Positions 42,669 through 51,536 of a stretch of DNA of 64,000 nt are shown piece after piece; within the stretch, counting starts at the first letter, position 1, and each line of letters begins with the position of its first letter. A program made the position numbers and the translations under genes. The notes below the pieces were generated by a model. That model searched no databases. It saw only the letters and a program-made list of their open reading frames with translations, and was not told where the DNA came from. Origin of the DNA: Microbacterium jejuense (GTDB lineage: Bacteria; Actinomycetota; Actinomycetes; Actinomycetales; Microbacteriaceae); assembly GCF_019511665.1 (NCBI RefSeq), contig NZ_JAEUAW010000007.1, positions 62,001 to 126,000 on the forward strand. Reading direction: 5' to 3'.

Positions 42669-45600
42669 TCACCCGCGGGCGAACCTCAGCGTCACGATCT
42701 GGAACGGGCGCAGGTCGAGGTGCACGAAGCCGTCCCCGGCGGTCACGCCGTCGGGATCGACGTCGCGCTCCAGCAGGTCCACCTGCCGCACGCCCGCAGC
42801 GTCGAACCCGGCGGTGACGACGGCGCGGGCGTGCACGCCGAGCGCCTCGTACAGACGGACGACGACGTCGCCGCTGCCGTCCTCGGCGAGCTTGACCGCC
42901 TCGACCACCACACCCGGGCGGTCGACGGCCACCAGCGGCTCGATCGCCTCGGCGGCGGCATCCACGATCCGACGCCGCGGGAGGTTGAAGCGGTAGCCCT
43001 CGGCGACCGCCCCGGCCACGTCGGCGCCGATGACGAGGCCGACGCGCAGCTCGTGGCGGCCCTGGTCCTGTGTCGGATCGGGGAACAGCGCGGCTCGGAC
43101 GAGCGACAGGCGCGCGATGGTGATGGTGCCCCCGCGCTCGTCGCGCTGCTCGCGCGTGATGTCGTGACCGTACGTGGAGTCGTTGACCACGGCGACGCCG
43201 AAGTCCGGCTCGGCGACGCGGATCCAGCGGTGTGCGACCGTCTCGAAGCGCGCGGCATCCCACGACGTGTTCGTGTGGGTCGCGCGCTCGATGTGGCCGA
43301 ACTGGATCTCGGACGCAGCGCGGTCGGCGTGCAGGTCGAGGGGGAAAGCGAGCTTCAGCAGCTTCTGCTTCTCGTGCCAGTCGAGCTCGAACGCGAACGT
43401 CACGACGCGCGAGCCCTCGGCCAGGCTGATGCGCTCGACGACCGTCGACGCGCTGAACCGGCGCTCGACGACGACCGCGGATCCCTCGACCCGGATGGCC
43501 TCGACCGCGGTGAGGTCGCGCACGGTGTTGCGGTAGTGCACGTCGACGTCCCATGCGTCCCACTGCGACGGGGTGTCGCGGTGCAGCTGCAGCAGGCCCG
43601 CGGGCCGGCCGGGCGGCACGACCTCTCGGCCCGACGCGAGGTCGACGGCCGAGACGACGAGCCCTCGCTCGTCGATCGTGGCGCGCACGATCCCGTTGTC
43701 GAGCACCCACCCGGTGCCCTCCGCGACCGGAACGACGTCAGCGGCGTCGGAGGCGGGACCCGCGCCCAGCGCCGCCACGCCGGCGCGCTCGTGCGGTGCA
43801 GCATTGGCCTCCAGCGTGCGCTCGCCCGACCCCGCGAGCGCTCGCAGGCTGTCGGCGATGATTTCTTCGAGCTCGCGCGCGACCCACGCGTAGTTGCGCT
43901 CGGCGTCGTGGTACACCCACGCGATCGACGAACCGGGCAGGATGTCGTGGAACTGCTGCAGCAGCACCGTCTCCCACACCTTCTGCAGCCGCTCGGCCGG
44001 ATACGGGATGCCGCACCGCACGCTCGCGGTCGCCGCCCACAGCTCGGCCTCACGCAGCAGGTGCTCGCTGCGGCGGTTGCCCTGCTTGGTGCGCAGCTGG
44101 CTCGTGTACGTGCCGCGGTGGAACTCGAGGTACAGCTCGCCCGACCACACCTCGGGATGCGGGTACTCGGCCTCGGCGGTCTCGAAGAACCGGCGCGGAG
44201 TGCTGTGCACGACCCGCGGAGACCCCTCCAGCGATCCCGTGCGGGTGATGGCGGCGGTCATCTCGCGGGTCGGGCCGCCGCCGCCGTCGCCATAGCCGTA
44301 GGGGAGCAGCGACACCGTGCTGCGGCCCTTGTCGGCGAAGTTGCGCTCGGCGTGGGCGAGCTCGGCCGCCGTGACGCGCGAGTTGTACGTGTCGACGGGC
44401 GGGAAGTGCGTGAACAGCCGTGTGCCGTCGATGCCCTCCCACAGGAACGTGTGGTGCGGCATCCGGTTCGTCTCGTTCCACGAGGTCTTCTGCGTCAGGA
44501 ACCATCGCGCCCCGGCCGCCCGCGCGATCTGCGGCAGCGCGCCCGAGTACCCGAACGAGTCGGGCAGCCAGACCTCGGGGGTGTCCAGCCCGAACTCGCG
44601 CAGGAAGAACGACTTGCCCGCGACGAACTGCCGCGCCATCGCCTCGGAGCCCGGCATGTTGGTGTCGGACTCGACCCACATGCTGCCGACCGGGATGAAC
44701 CGGCCCTCCTGCACGCGGGCGCGGATGCGCTCGAACAGGTCGGGATAGACCTCCTTGATCCACGCGTACTGCTGGGCGCTGGAGGCGGCGAACACGAATT
44801 CGGGGTCTTCGTCCATGAGCGACAGCACGTTCGAGAACGTGCGCGACACCTTGCGCACGGTCTCGCGCACCGGCCACAGCCATGCCGAGTCGATGTGCGC
44901 GTGGCCCACCGCGTGCAGCGTGTGCGCCGAGGTGGACGCGGGCCGGGCGAGCACCGGCGCGAGCACGGCACGACCGTCGGCGGCGGTGCCGGCGACGTCG
45001 TCGGGGTCGACGGCGTCGATCATCCGCTCCAGGGCGACGAGGATGTCTGCGCGCCGCGACGACCCTTCGTCGAGCTCGTCGACGAGTCCGCGCAGTGCCA
45101 GCGTGTCGGCGAGCAGGTCGGCGACCTCCAGGTCGCGCAGCCGCACATCGAGGTGCCGCAGCGTGTAGATCGGGTCGTCGCCGGCTGTCGCGGGATCGCC
45201 CACGGGTGTCGGGGCGAAGACGAAGAGGCTGCCGACGTCGGGGTTCGACGCGGCCTCGATGTAGACGTCGACCTCGCCTGCGGCATCCACGGCCTCGACG
45301 ACGGCGTTGTTGAGCGGTGCGATGCCGCGCACGGGGCGGCCGTCGGTGCTCCACACCATGGCCTCGCACTGGAAGCCGGGCTGGCCGGCCGTGAACCCGA
45401 GGTCGACGACCACCTCGGGCCGCGTCCGCGCCGGGAGGGCCCCGTCCGCGTCGCGCCACTCCGCCGGCACCGCGCCCCGCACGCGGAACCAGGTCGTGCC
45501 CCACGGCCGGCCCCACGCATCACCCGGCTCGATGGGCGAGTACGAGCCCGCCGCGGCGGTGTCGAACGGGACGGGCTCGTCGGCGGCATCCCATCGGGTC

Positions 45601-45698
45601 GCCTGCAGGGGAGCCGACGCCCGGTAGACATGCGGCACGAGCCGCTCGAGGACGAAGCGGTCGACGCGAAGTCGGGCGAGGGAGGAACGGTCGTGCAT
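42669..45698 (-). CDS. Alpha-mannosidase, GH38
   Basis: 1009 residues. After a beta-rich N-terminus, the catalytic domain has GHAHIDSAWLWPVRETVRK near 265 (metal site) and WLPDSFGYSGALPQIARAAG near 380, where the Asp of PDSFGY is the expected nucleophile; HTFLWEGIDGTRLFTHFPP follows. The C-terminal half is the GH38 beta-domain (NGIVRATIDERG...). It is a retaining, metal-dependent exo-alpha-mannosidase, with no signal peptide, so it acts on imported oligosaccharides. It ends the operon of binding protein and two permeases. Confidence 0.95.
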   Translation of the reverse strand: MHDRSSLARLRVDRFVLERLVPHVYRASAPLQATRWDAADEPVPFDTAAAGSYSPIEPGDAWGRPWGTTWFRVRGAVPAEWRDADGALPARTRPEVVVDLGFTAGQPGFQCEAMVWSTDGRPVRGIAPLNNAVVEAVDAAGEVDVYIEAASNPDVGSLFVFAPTPVGDPATAGDDPIYTLRHLDVRLRDLEVADLLADTLALRGLVDELDEGSSRRADILVALERMIDAVDPDDVAGTAADGRAVLAPVLARPASTSAHTLHAVGHAHIDSAWLWPVRETVRKVSRTFSNVLSLMDEDPEFVFAASSAQQYAWIKEVYPDLFERIRARVQEGRFIPVGSMWVESDTNMPGSEAMARQFVAGKSFFLREFGLDTPEVWLPDSFGYSGALPQIARAAGARWFLTQKTSWNETNRMPHHTFLWEGIDGTRLFTHFPPVDTYNSRVTAAELAHAERNFADKGRSTVSLLPYGYGDGGGGPTREMTAAITRTGSLEGSPRVVHSTPRRFFETAEAEYPHPEVWSGELYLEFHRGTYTSQLRTKQGNRRSEHLLREAELWAATASVRCGIPYPAERLQKVWETVLLQQFHDILPGSSIAWVYHDAERNYAWVARELEEIIADSLRALAGSGERTLEANAAPHERAGVAALGAGPASDAADVVPVAEGTGWVLDNGIVRATIDERGLVVSAVDLASGREVVPPGRPAGLLQLHRDTPSQWDAWDVDVHYRNTVRDLTAVEAIRVEGSAVVVERRFSASTVVERISLAEGSRVVTFAFELDWHEKQKLLKLAFPLDLHADRAASEIQFGHIERATHTNTSWDAARFETVAHRWIRVAEPDFGVAVVNDSTYGHDITREQRDERGGTITIARLSLVRAALFPDPTQDQGRHELRVGLVIGADVAGAVAEGYRFNLPRRRIVDAAAEAIEPLVAVDRPGVVVEAVKLAEDGSGDVVVRLYEALGVHARAVVTAGFDAAGVRQVDLLERDVDPDGVTAGDGFVHLDLRPFQIVTLRFARG

Positions 45699-45723
45699 GC
45701 CTGTGCTTTCAGGTGAGGGGGCG

Positions 45724-46614
45724 TCAGCCCTTGACGGAACCGGCGAGCGCGAACGACGCGCCGGAGAGCTTCTGGACGATGACGTACAGCACCACCATGG
45801 GCGCCGCGTAGAGCACCGAGTACGCGGCGAGCTGCCCGTACGCGATGGTGCCGTACTGTCCGAAGAAGTTGAAGATCGAGACGGCGGCGGGGAACTTGCT
45901 CGACGTGAACAGCAGTACGAACGGCACGAAGAAGTTGCCCCACGCCCCCGTGAACACGAAGATGAACACCACGCCGATGCCCGGCCGCATGAGCGGCACC
46001 ACGATGCGGGCGAGCGCCTGCATGGAGTTGGCGCCGTCGACCCACGCCGCCTCTTCGAGCGAGATGGGCACGGAGTCCATGAAGTTCTTGAGCATCCAGA
46101 TCGCCATGGGCAGCGACGTCGCCGCCATGAAGAGGATGACGCCCCACGTCGAGTCGAGCAGCCCGAACGACACGAACAACGCGTAGACCGGCACCATCAT
46201 CGCGGTCAGCGGCAGGCCGGTGCCGAACAGGATGCCGTACATGAACGGCTTCTGGTAGCGGGCGGTGTAGCGCGAGAGCGGATAGGCCGCCAGCAGCGCC
46301 ACCACGACGGTGATGAGCGCCGTGCCGAGCGAGATGACGATGGAGTTCAGCAGCGGCTGCCACGCGAGCTCCCACGTCATGACGTCGGTGTAGTTGGTGA
46401 GCGTCCACGTCTCGGGCAGCCGCATCGACACCGTCGCGTCGCCGTCGAACGACGCGAACACGACCCACAGCAGCGGCACCAGGAACAGGAGCCCGATCAG
46501 GCCGAGAAGAAGGGATGCCGTCAGCGTGTGCGTCCGCTTGCGCGGGGCCGAGACGCTCAGGGAGCGTCGCCCGGTGACGATCGTGCGGGTCTCGGTCGCG
46601 GTCTGGGTGGCCAT
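45724..46614 (-). CDS. Carbohydrate ABC transporter permease, MalG-type (CUT1)
   Basis: 296 residues, about six helices after a 30-residue cytoplasmic N-terminus. The ATPase-contact EAA loop is LEEAAWVDGANSMQALARIVVPLMRPG. It lies 1 nt after the partner permease and 25 nt before the mannosidase. Confidence 0.92.
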   Translation of the reverse strand: MATQTATETRTIVTGRRSLSVSAPRKRTHTLTASLLLGLIGLLFLVPLLWVVFASFDGDATVSMRLPETWTLTNYTDVMTWELAWQPLLNSIVISLGTALITVVVALLAAYPLSRYTARYQKPFMYGILFGTGLPLTAMMVPVYALFVSFGLLDSTWGVILFMAATSLPMAIWMLKNFMDSVPISLEEAAWVDGANSMQALARIVVPLMRPGIGVVFIFVFTGAWGNFFVPFVLLFTSSKFPAAVSIFNFFGQYGTIAYGQLAAYSVLYAAPMVVLYVIVQKLSGASFALAGSVKG

Positions 46615-46615
46615 G

Positions 46616-47551
46616 TCAGTCGACCTCCGGCTTGAGGGCGCGGATGTAGATGATGGAGAACACCGCGCCGATCAGCAGCGTCACGGTCGCGATCGCGGTG
46701 CCGTAGCCGACCTGCGCGAACTTGAACGCCTCCTGGTAGGCGAGCACCGGCAGCGTCGCCGAGGAGGAGCCGGGACCGCCGCCGGTCATCACCCAGATGA
46801 GCGTGAACACGCCGAGCGTCTGCAGCGTGGTCAGCAGCAGGTTGGTCGAGATCGAGCGGCGGATCACCGGCAGGGTCACGCGCGTGAAGCGCTGCCACGC
46901 GGTCGCGCCGTCGATCGTGGCGGCCTCCATGAGGTCGGGCGGCACCTCCGACAGCGCGGCGTTGTAGACCATCATCGAGAAGGCGGTGCCGCGCCAGATG
47001 TTGGCGAGGATCACCGACAGCATCGGGAAGGTGAAGAGCCACGTCGTGTGCTCCAGCCCGAACCAGCCGAGGAACGCGTTGAGCGTGCCGTCCTTGGCGA
47101 AGAACGCGTACATCGCGAAGGCGGCCACGATCTCGGGCAGCACCCACGCCAGCACCACGACGCCGCTGACCAGCGACTTGAGCGGCTTGACCGAGCTGCG
47201 CACGAGCACGGCGAGCAGCATCCCGAGCACGTTCTGGCCGATGACGGCCGAGGCCAGCACGAAGACGACGGTCAGCACGAGCGAGTTCCAGAACTCGGCC
47301 GATCCGAACAGCTCCGCGTAGTTCTGCAGCCCGATGAACTGGGGGTTCGCCGCGCGCGGCCCCGTCAGGGCGCGGTCGGTGAGCGACCCGTACAGCGAGT
47401 ACACGATCGGGCCGAGCATGAACGCGGCCAGCATGAGCACGGCCGGGACGAGCGGCAGGAGTCGTGAGAGCGAGCGGCCGGGGCGGCGCCGCGACCGGGG
47501 AGCTGTTCCCCGGTCGCGGCCCGCCAGGCCGTCGGCGGTGACGGCGGTCAT
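46616..47551 (-). CDS. Carbohydrate ABC transporter permease, MalF-type (CUT1)
   Basis: 311 residues, six helices. EAA loop: MEAATIDGATAWQRFTRVTLPVIRRS. It pairs with the MalG-type protein to import alpha-mannosyl oligosaccharides, as inferred from the GH38 gene. No ATPase gene is present; actinobacterial CUT1 systems commonly share an MsiK-type ATPase encoded elsewhere. Confidence 0.92.
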   Translation of the reverse strand: MTAVTADGLAGRDRGTAPRSRRRPGRSLSRLLPLVPAVLMLAAFMLGPIVYSLYGSLTDRALTGPRAANPQFIGLQNYAELFGSAEFWNSLVLTVVFVLASAVIGQNVLGMLLAVLVRSSVKPLKSLVSGVVVLAWVLPEIVAAFAMYAFFAKDGTLNAFLGWFGLEHTTWLFTFPMLSVILANIWRGTAFSMMVYNAALSEVPPDLMEAATIDGATAWQRFTRVTLPVIRRSISTNLLLTTLQTLGVFTLIWVMTGGGPGSSSATLPVLAYQEAFKFAQVGYGTAIATVTLLIGAVFSIIYIRALKPEVD

Positions 47552-47558
47552 GTGCGGA

Positions 47559-48914
47559 TCAGCCGGCCTGCGTGTTCTCTTCGCCGACGATGCCGACGAG
47601 CGCTTCGTCGTACGCCTTCTGCGCCTCCTCCGGCGTCGCCTGACCCGTGATCACCGACTCGGTCGCAACGGGGATGTTGGACGAGATCTGCGAGTAGTCC
47701 GGCGTGGCCGGGCGGAAGTGGGTGTACTCCACCAGCGACGAGAAGAACTCGAACGACGGGTTGTAGTCGAGGTACTCCTGATTGGATGCCACATCCGACC
47801 GCACCGCGATCTGCCCGGCCTCCTCGTGGTAGGTGAGGGCGTTCTCGGGCGTCATCGCCTGTGCGATGAAGTCGAAGGCGGCCTGCGGGTCGGACGCGTG
47901 CGCGCCGACCGCGAGCGTCCAGCCGCCCGACATCGACGTGAAGCCGTCACCGCCGCCGTCCTGCGTGGGCATGGCGGCCAGGCCCAGGGTGTCGTTCCAC
48001 CCCGGCCACTCGTTGTCGCCCGAGATCCAGCCGCTCGGCAGCCACGAGCCGTCGATCGCGATGGCGAGCTTGCCCTGGGGGAGCAGCTCGTTCTGCACCT
48101 TCGATCCCCAGGCCGCGTCGAGGGCGTCGGCCGGGTCCGGTCCGAGGCCCTCGTCGAAGGCCGTCTGGTAGAACGTCAGCGCGTCGAGGAAGCCCTGCGA
48201 GCCGGTGATCCACTTGTTCGAGTCGGTGTCCATCAGCTCGTCTTCGGTGCCGTACAGCAGCATCTCGAAGCCCTGCATCGACGTCGCCTCGCCGGCGGCC
48301 TTCGCCGCGTAGATGTTCAGCGGCGTGACGTCCGGGCTCGTCTCCTTGACGGCGCGCGCGGCGTCGAGGATGTCGTCCCACGACTCGGGCTGCCAGTCGG
48401 CGGGCAGGCCCGCCGCCTGCAGCAGCTCCTTGTTGAAGTAGATGCCGCGGGTGTCGGTGCCGAGTGAGACGCCGTACGTCTTGCCGTCGTCGCCGAGCCC
48501 CGCCTGCTTCGCACCGTCGTCGTACAGGCTCCAGTCGTCCCACTCGTCGAGGTACTCGTCGATGGGCTGCAGGTACCCGGCCGCGGCGTCGGAGCGGATC
48601 TGGAACGTGTCTTCGTAGATGACGTCCGGAGCGGTGTCGGCGGAGCCGTTCATGAGGGCGAGCTTGGTGAAGTACTGGTCCTGCTCGGCCTCGATCGGCA
48701 CCAGCTCGACCTTGCGGTCGGGGTACTCCTTCTCGTACTCGCCCTTGACCTTCTTCATCAGGTCGTCCATCGCGGTGAACGACGCCGTCTTCTGATACGC
48801 GATGCGCAGGGTGCCGTCGTCTGCGCTCGAACCGCCGCCGCCCGCACAGCCGGTCAGCCCGATGGTCAGGCCGCCGACGGCGAGGACGCCGAGCCCGATG
48901 ACCGATCTCTTCAT
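47559..48914 (-). CDS. Sugar ABC transporter substrate-binding lipoprotein
   Basis: 451 residues. The ATG at 48914 has AAAGGAG 6 nt upstream and gives MKRSVIGLGVLAVGG...LTGCAGGGG, a lipoprotein signal; a longer ORF start lacks a ribosome-binding site. The mature protein is a family 1 extracellular solute-binding protein (TLRIAYQKTASFTAMDDLMKK; YGVSLGTDTRGIYFNKELLQAAGLP). It delivers oligosaccharides to the two permeases and is the first gene of the four-gene operon. Confidence 0.93.
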   Translation of the reverse strand: MKRSVIGLGVLAVGGLTIGLTGCAGGGGSSADDGTLRIAYQKTASFTAMDDLMKKVKGEYEKEYPDRKVELVPIEAEQDQYFTKLALMNGSADTAPDVIYEDTFQIRSDAAAGYLQPIDEYLDEWDDWSLYDDGAKQAGLGDDGKTYGVSLGTDTRGIYFNKELLQAAGLPADWQPESWDDILDAARAVKETSPDVTPLNIYAAKAAGEATSMQGFEMLLYGTEDELMDTDSNKWITGSQGFLDALTFYQTAFDEGLGPDPADALDAAWGSKVQNELLPQGKLAIAIDGSWLPSGWISGDNEWPGWNDTLGLAAMPTQDGGGDGFTSMSGGWTLAVGAHASDPQAAFDFIAQAMTPENALTYHEEAGQIAVRSDVASNQEYLDYNPSFEFFSSLVEYTHFRPATPDYSQISSNIPVATESVITGQATPEEAQKAYDEALVGIVGEENTQAG

Positions 48915-48964
48915 GAAAGCTCCTTTGCTCACTCTTGGGGATGCGCAGACCTCGCGCACGGTTT

Positions 48965-48992
48965 ATTCAAACATAGTGAGTAATTCTGTCAA
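48965..48992 (-). promoter_or_regulatory. Promoter of the alpha-mannoside operon
   Basis: Minus strand TTGACA (48992-48987), 16-bp spacer, TTGAAT (48970-48965), in an unusually A/T-rich stretch. It is the likely site of ROK control. Confidence 0.55.
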
Positions 48993-49021
48993 GGGTCGGC
49001 ATCGAAGCGAGGCATCCCTCC

Positions 49022-50239
49022 TCAGGAAAGCCCGATCATGAGATCCGAGGGCCGCGCCGTGAACGCCTCGTCCAGGACGAGGGATGCCGCACCCGCCGCG
49101 GCCAGGTCCGTTCCGAGTCGCGCCTCACGCAGCAGCAGGGGGCGCGTCGCGGTGCTCTGCCGCACGGTGGGGAGCGCGGCGTCCAGCGCCGGCTTGAGCG
49201 CGCGGCCGAGCCGGTTCCACACCGGACCGCCGATGACGAACGTGTCGGCATCCAGCAGGTTGTTCAGCAGCACGAGCGCGAGGGCGAACGTGCCGGCGGC
49301 GCGGTCGCGCACCTCGACGGCGCGAGGGTCGCCGGTGGAGATGCGCAGGTGCAGCTCGTCGATCGCGTCCCACACGGCCCCCGGCGCGATCATCGGCGAG
49401 GGTGTGACGCCGGCGTCGAACAGCAGGCGCTCGGGCGCGATCGAGACTCCGAGGCATCCGCGCGACCCGCACGAGCACTGCTGCCCGCCCGGGTCGACCA
49501 TCAGGTGCCCGATGTCGCCGGCGTTGCCGGTGCGGCCGCGCACCGCCTCGCCGTCGACGGCCATGCCCAGCCCGACGCCGGCGCCGTAGTACACGAGCGC
49601 AGCGTCGTCGAGCGCGTGCTCGGCCTCGGCCCACAGCTCGCCGACCATGGCGGCGACGACATCCTTCTCGACGACGACCGGGTGTCCGGCAGCCTCCGCC
49701 AGCCGCTCTCGCAGACGCGTGTGGTGCCAGCTCGGCAGCAGAGGGGGAGTCAGCAGCGTGCCGGTGTCGTGGTCGATCGGCCCCGGCACGGCCACCCCGA
49801 TCCCCAGCACCCGGTCCAGCGGCACGTCGGCCGACCGCAGCAGCGCGTGGGCGTCGCGGGCGAGCGCGGAGATGAGCTCGGGCGCGTCCGCGCCCTCGGC
49901 GGGCGGACGTTCCGCGTGCGCGATGACGCTGCCCGACAGATCGACGACGACGAACGTGTCGACGACGGGATCCAGATGGATGCCGACGGCGTACCGCGCG
50001 GTGCGGTTGAGCTGCAGCGGCGTGCGCGGCTTGCCGGGGCCCGCGACGACCCGGTCGCCCTCGACCACGAACCCTTCTGCGGCGAGGCGCCGGGCGACGT
50101 TGCCGAGCGTCTGCGCCGACAGGCCGGTGCGCTCCGCCAGCTCCGTGCGGCTGAGTCCCACCGGTGAGCGGCGGATCATGTCGAGCACCAGGGTCTGGTT
50201 GTACGTGCCGACCGCGGGCATGTTCGATCCGCGCTTCAT
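49022..50239 (-). CDS. ROK-family transcriptional repressor
   Basis: 405 residues. An N-terminal winged helix (NQTLVLDMIRRSPVGLSRTELAERTGLSAQTLGNVARRL) is fused to a sugar-kinase-like ROK domain with the zinc motif CSCGSRGCLGV and GIAVPGPID. ROK regulators respond to sugars or sugar phosphates. It lies just upstream of the mannoside operon and in the same direction, so is its probable repressor. The start at 50239 is preferred since GGAGGGG precedes it, though the 3-nt spacing is short; ATG 50251 is the alternative. Confidence 0.9.
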   Translation of the reverse strand: MKRGSNMPAVGTYNQTLVLDMIRRSPVGLSRTELAERTGLSAQTLGNVARRLAAEGFVVEGDRVVAGPGKPRTPLQLNRTARYAVGIHLDPVVDTFVVVDLSGSVIAHAERPPAEGADAPELISALARDAHALLRSADVPLDRVLGIGVAVPGPIDHDTGTLLTPPLLPSWHHTRLRERLAEAAGHPVVVEKDVVAAMVGELWAEAEHALDDAALVYYGAGVGLGMAVDGEAVRGRTGNAGDIGHLMVDPGGQQCSCGSRGCLGVSIAPERLLFDAGVTPSPMIAPGAVWDAIDELHLRISTGDPRAVEVRDRAAGTFALALVLLNNLLDADTFVIGGPVWNRLGRALKPALDAALPTVRQSTATRPLLLREARLGTDLAAAGAASLVLDEAFTARPSDLMIGLS

Positions 50240-50312
50240 GGTCCCCTCCATACAGCCGTCAGCCTGCGCAGCCGTCTCTCTGCGCAGGCTACCCGCAGTG
50301 CTGCCCGGAACG

Positions 50313-50348
50313 CGAAGAGGCCGCCCGGCGAACCGGGCGGCCTCTTCG
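50313..50348 (-). terminator. Hairpin after the BI-1 gene
   Basis: Perfect 16-bp stem CGAAGAGGCCGCCCGG / CCGGGCGGCCTCTTCG with a CGAA loop, 11 nt beyond the stop of the minus-strand BI-1 gene. Confidence 0.85.
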
Positions 50349-50359
50349 TGACGACGGCG

Positions 50360-51280
50360 TCAGTTGTTGCCGCGTGCGATCGCGAGGATGCGCAGGATCT
50401 CGACGTACAGCCAGACGACCGTGACCATGAGGCCGAAGCCGGCGAGCCAGCCGAACTGGCGCGGGGCGCCGTTGCGCACGCCCTGCTGGATGTTGTCGAA
50501 GTCGAGCACCAGCGAGTACGCGGCCATGATCACCACGAGGACGCCGATGAGCACGCCCCATGGGATGCCGAGGGGGCCCTCCTGGCTCAGCATGCCGAAG
50601 GGGCCGCCGGCGATCGGCACGTTGAAGATCATGAGCCCGATGTTCACGAGCGAGAACAGCAGGTAGCCCAGCATCGCGATCAGGAAGACCTTGGTGGCGC
50701 GCTTGGACGCACGGATCTTGCCGCTGGCGAACAGGGCGAGGGTCACACCGACGACGGCGAGCGTCGCGAGCGTCGCCTGCACGACGATGCCCGGCCAGAT
50801 GAACTCGAAGAACGCCGAGATGCCGCCGATGAAGAGGCCCTCGAGCGCGGCGTACGCGAAGATGAGCCCCGGACGGATCTTCTTGCGCGACGTGAAGATG
50901 ACGACCATCGACAGGACGAAGGCGCCGAGCGCGCCGATCATCCACGGCAGGAGGTTCGGGTTGGGGTTGGCGGCGGTGACGCCGGCCATCGTCCAGATCC
51001 AGCCGGCGACGGCGCCGACCAGCAGGATCGCGAACAGGCCGACCGTCTTCCAGATGGTGTCTTCGTACGACATCCGGCCGGTCTCGACGGCGCCGGCGGC
51101 GGGAGCCGCGTACATGCCCTCGAGCTGAGCCTGCGCGGCGGCGTCGGTCGCCGTGTGCTGCGCGGTCGAGTACTGGGTCTGCGCACCCAGGTTCGCTGCC
51201 TGCGCACCCCCCGGATAGGTCTGAACGGCCTTCGGGTCCTGGAAGGCCGGGTTGTTGAACGCGGGGTTGTTGAGGGCCAC
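50360..51280 (-). CDS. Bax inhibitor-1 / YccA-family membrane protein
   Basis: 306 residues. A 75-residue hydrophilic N-terminus with NNPAFNNPAF leads into seven helices typical of BI-1/YccA (TVGLFAILLVGAVAGWIW; GGISAFFEFIWPGIVVQATLATLAVVGVTLALF; ALLVVIMAAYSLVLDFDNIQQGV with the acidic pair of the pH sensor). Bacterial members act as Ca2+ leak channels or modulators of membrane proteases. Start uncertain: GTG 51280 gives MALNNPAF; GTG 51289 is three codons longer. Confidence 0.88.
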   Translation of the reverse strand: MALNNPAFNNPAFQDPKAVQTYPGGAQAANLGAQTQYSTAQHTATDAAAQAQLEGMYAAPAAGAVETGRMSYEDTIWKTVGLFAILLVGAVAGWIWTMAGVTAANPNPNLLPWMIGALGAFVLSMVVIFTSRKKIRPGLIFAYAALEGLFIGGISAFFEFIWPGIVVQATLATLAVVGVTLALFASGKIRASKRATKVFLIAMLGYLLFSLVNIGLMIFNVPIAGGPFGMLSQEGPLGIPWGVLIGVLVVIMAAYSLVLDFDNIQQGVRNGAPRQFGWLAGFGLMVTVVWLYVEILRILAIARGNN

Positions 51281-51420
51281 TGCTCTCACACTCCAATGTC
51301 AAGGAATCCCAGCACGGTGCTGTTGATCCACACTAACCGAACGGCGGCTCGCGCGGTCGGGATCCGCCTGTGAGTGGACTATGAGCGGATGCCGGCGGCC
51401 GGGGCTTCTCGCGCGGTCGA

Positions 51421-51507
51421 GGCGTTTCGTCTCGCTCGTTCCTCGCTCGCTCAACGACCGGTACCGGGACCCCCGGTCGTCGAGCGAGCGGAGCGAGACG
51501 AAACGCG
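51421..51507. repeat. REP-like element pair, inverted (BI-1-GDPD gap)
   Basis: An inverse copy (51421-51460, GCGTTTCGTCTCGC...) and a forward copy (51474-51507, ending GAGACGAAACGC) face each other in the 256-nt gap between divergent genes. Confidence 0.8.
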
Positions 51508-51524
51508 TGGACGACAGACCGGGC

Positions 51525-51530
51525 TAGCCT
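51525..51530 (+). promoter_or_regulatory. -10 of the GDPD gene, leaderless geometry
   Basis: TAGCCT followed by GGATCG and the ATG, a 6-nt gap. Confidence 0.55.
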
Positions 51531-51536
51531 GGATCG

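Noticed and set aside
42720..45716. A 998-codon plus-strand frame opposite the alpha-mannosidase gene
   Set aside because: Composition is that of an antisense shadow, and the opposite strand has clear GH38 motifs.
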